From Aptenodytes patagonicus (lineage: Eukaryota; Chordata; Aves; Sphenisciformes; Spheniscidae), in the NCBI RefSeq assembly GCF_965638725.1, contig NC_134982.1, positions 46,981,182 to 47,045,181 of the forward strand: 64,000 nucleotides of DNA, in the 5' to 3' direction. Below are positions 61,701-64,000 of the stretch, piece after piece. The translations under genes and the position numbers were made by a program. How positions within the stretch are numbered: position 1 is the stretch's first letter; every line of letters begins with the position of its first letter. The notes below the pieces were generated by a model. The model worked only from the letters and a program-made list of their open reading frames with translations. It ran no database searches and was not told the DNA's origin.

Positions 61701-62290
61701 GGAGTAGATGATTCAGTGCATTCTGGATAGTACATTTATACCTTGTGCCACTTTATTATGGAGTCATCTCTAATGACCATATATCTTCTCTGTTTTTCAA
61801 GGGTGTTTTTTTTTTTTTAAGGTTGTAAGCCTTTCATTTGTTTCCACCTAGTAATGCCTGTACTGGACCTCCCAATAAGTTCAGATGGCTTTCTGATTTT
61901 TCTCATGTGATTATTAGTGTTAGAGTGGAATTAGACTGGAATAGTTAGTTGTTAGCAATTGAAAAGAACAGCTTCCTGGAATAATGGAACATGAGTATCA
62001 AGTATCATAATTGATCATTCTAGTTTTTAATAGGCTATTTACAGGTTTAACTAGACTACTTTGTATAACAGTTATTCTCACTTTCTTAGTTTACTATTTG
62101 TAATGGATATATTCCCAGGGTAGTTCAGAAGGCCATTTTTTTTCTTCTCCACTTTCCCCTGTAGGACAGGATTATGTTTCCAAGTTCTTCCCTTCTCCTG
62201 TCTCTTTATTTCATTTTCCTTTTAACTGTAACAATCAAAACTGTGCATTACTATGTATTTATTACCACAAATAAACATTTTTTGCTATAG
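58701..62290 (+). other. Region downstream of the CpG island, likely first intron
   Basis: It is AT-rich with no recognisable exon. It contains the CR1 fragment at 59457-59556. If the CpG island is a plus-strand promoter, this would be intron 1 of that gene. Confidence 0.4.
59457..59556 (-). mobile_element. CR1 LINE 3' fragment
   Basis: The plus strand reads CACAGAATCACCGAGGTTG, then GATCATCTAGTCCAATGCCC and CTCAAGCAGGG, the reverse complement of the CR1 3' end. It is about 100 bp, 5'-truncated and diverged. Confidence 0.85.
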
Positions 62291-63095
62291 ATCATAGAAT
62301 CATAGAATAGTTTGGGTTGGAAGGGACCTCTAAAGGTCATCTAGTCCAACCCCCCTGCTGTGGGCAGGGACATCTTCAACTAGATCACGTTGCTCAGAGT
62401 CCCGTCCAACCTGACCTTGAATGTTTCCAGGGGTGGGGCATCCACCACCTCTCTGGGCAACCTCTTCCAGTGCTTCACCACCCTCAGCATAAAAAAAAAA
62501 TTCTTCCTTATATCTAGCCTAAATCTACCCCCCTTTAGTCTAAAGCCATTCCCCCTTGTCCTGTTGCAACAGGCCCTGCTGAAAAGTCTGCCACCATCTT
62601 TTTTATAAGCCCCCTTTAAGTACTGGTAGGCTGCAGTAAGGTCTCCCTGGAGCCTTCTCTTCTCTAGGCTGAACAACCCCAACTCTCTCAGCCTTTTTTC
62701 ACGGGAGAGGTGTTCCATCCCCCTGATCATTTTCGTGGCCCTCTTCTGGACCCGCTCCAACAGGTCCTTGTGTTTCTTATGCTGAGAGCTCCAGAGCTGG
62801 ACGCAGTGCTCCAGGTGGGGTCTCACCAGAGCAGAGTAGAGGGGCAGAATCCCCTCCCTCGACCTGCTGACCACGCTCCTTTTGATGCAGCCCAGGATAC
62901 GGCTGGCCTTCTGGGCTGCGAGCGCACATTGCTGGCTCCTGTCCAGCTTTTCATCCACCAGTACCCCCGTGTCCTCCTCTGCAGGGCTGCTCTCAATTCC
63001 TTCATCCCCCAGCCTGTATTGATGCTGGGGGTTGCCCCAACCCAGGTGCAGGACCTTGCACTTGGCCTTGTTAAACCTCATGAGGTTCACACAGA
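62291..63095 (-). mobile_element. CR1 LINE, 5'-truncated, with open ORF2 C-terminus
   Basis: The 3' end is marked on the plus strand by ATCATAGAATCATAGAATAG (octamer tail), then TTTGGGTTGGAAGGGACCTC. The minus strand encodes the end of the CR1 reverse-transcriptase [61 protein letters not shown] and [13 protein letters not shown]. The frame is open from 63189 to 62380 (269 codons); the first 25-30 codons are probably host sequence beyond the truncation near 63095. It lacks endonuclease and catalytic RT domains, so it is dead on arrival. Confidence 0.93.
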
Positions 63096-64000
63096 TATTT
63101 TTAGGAAGTTTATTCTCTAATCTTGTCTGCTTTGAACTGTGTTTTATTTTGCCTGGAAGCTCTTTTCTCAGGTTTGCTTTCAGAGGCATATGATTCTAAT
63201 TCAGGCCGATGCTTTCTGTATTAAGTGGAAAAGCAGTGTTGTACAAATATCATGCCATGAAGGATCACTTCTCCCCTATTTCCCATTCTTTGTGCCTTTT
63301 ATGCAACTCTATTATGCACAGATGATCAAGAGTGACTCTATTCATGTTGGTCACCATCTGCTATTATTGTTGTTTATTCTTTTGCAAACATTTATCTTCT
63401 AAAATATTAAAACATATAACCAAACAATTAGCTTCCCTTGTATTTTTACGACTTACGAAGTACATTTGATAAGGAGGGTGCATTGAATGTAAGGTCTATT
63501 TTTAAAATGTACTAGTAATTTGTTACATCTTTGTGCGTAGAAGAAGTATGATACGAAACAGCGTTTGTAAAATGATCATCGAGTTTGTGGTAGCATTACA
63601 GTTCCTAATTTGTTTTCATGCTTAGAATCCAGCTGGTGAACCTTCTTTTCTAAAGGTGAAATGCATTACTTTAAAAAAAATGAAAACCAGATACTGATAT
63701 TATGGACAGACTATAGCAAAAAATACTACAGAAGACAATGTTGTGTAGATGTCAGAAAAAAGATGTCAGAAATAATGGCTCTAATATCTTCTCTATTATG
63801 ACAGTACCTTGATATGTGCATAAGGTAGTGAGGAACTTGTCATATCAAATCCAAGGAATACTGGCTCACAACAGTGTATTTAGGAGGCAGTAGTAAAAGA
63901 CGTACTATTTGCATATACAAAGCTCAGATATGTACAGAGAACTTCCAACATGTACAGCAAAGATATTGCTTCAGCAGCTGACGTGTGTTTCTTGTATTAC
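63096..64000. other. Right-end sequence, nothing recognised
   Basis: AT-rich sequence without exon, repeat or RNA gene that I can support. Confidence 0.5.

Noticed and set aside
1-64000. CRISPR arrays, bacterial operons, rRNA or complete tRNA genes
   Set aside because: None seen; the sequence is vertebrate nuclear DNA with spliced genes.

Overview
This is vertebrate nuclear DNA, most likely from a bird. Intron-split genes, no bacterial-style coding density, CR1 LINE 3' ends with the short octamer tail, and two solo LTRs of a type I recognise as common in avian genomes all point that way. Species cannot be fixed from this sequence.

Region 1-9.2 kb (minus strand) holds the first part of the muscle-type fructose-1,6-bisphosphatase gene FBP2: exon 1 (9062-9234), exon 2 (6790-6952), exon 3 (5775-5867) and the first 40 bases of exon 4 (1-40). 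The gene runs off the left edge of the window. Region 9.3-15.0 kb is the spacer between the two genes. Region 15.2-24.9 kb (minus strand) holds a complete seven-exon FBP1 gene (liver type). Its exons join without a frame break into 339 codons plus stop, and all introns are GT-AG. The two paralogues lie head to tail in the same order and orientation as in human. Both encode the gluconeogenic step fructose-1,6-bisphosphate to fructose-6-phosphate plus phosphate; isoform-diagnostic residues separate the liver copy (Glu20, Gln69) from the muscle copy (Lys20, Glu69).

Region 24.55-25.2 kb is the FBP1 CpG-rich promoter. It carries an 11-bp GC-box tandem array and a long perfect inverted repeat. From 25.2 to 58 kb I find no coding exon. 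This stretch contains transposon relics (an hAT-type MITE, two solo LTRs in opposite orientation, weak CR1 and tRNA-SINE remnants), a 32-bp-arm palindrome and an odd C/A-rich tract. At 58.05-58.7 kb a second CpG island with a (GCC)n tract and good splice donors on the plus strand looks like the promoter and first exon of a further gene; by position AOPEP (C9orf3) is the expected neighbour, but no coding exon of it is visible. The right end holds two CR1 insertions, one with an 809-bp open reading frame.

I did not find a new gene system. The most interesting points are a one-residue insertion in the AMP-binding loop of FBP2, the architecture of the FBP1 promoter, a pyrimidine-rich intron 5 in FBP1, and the orphan CpG island.
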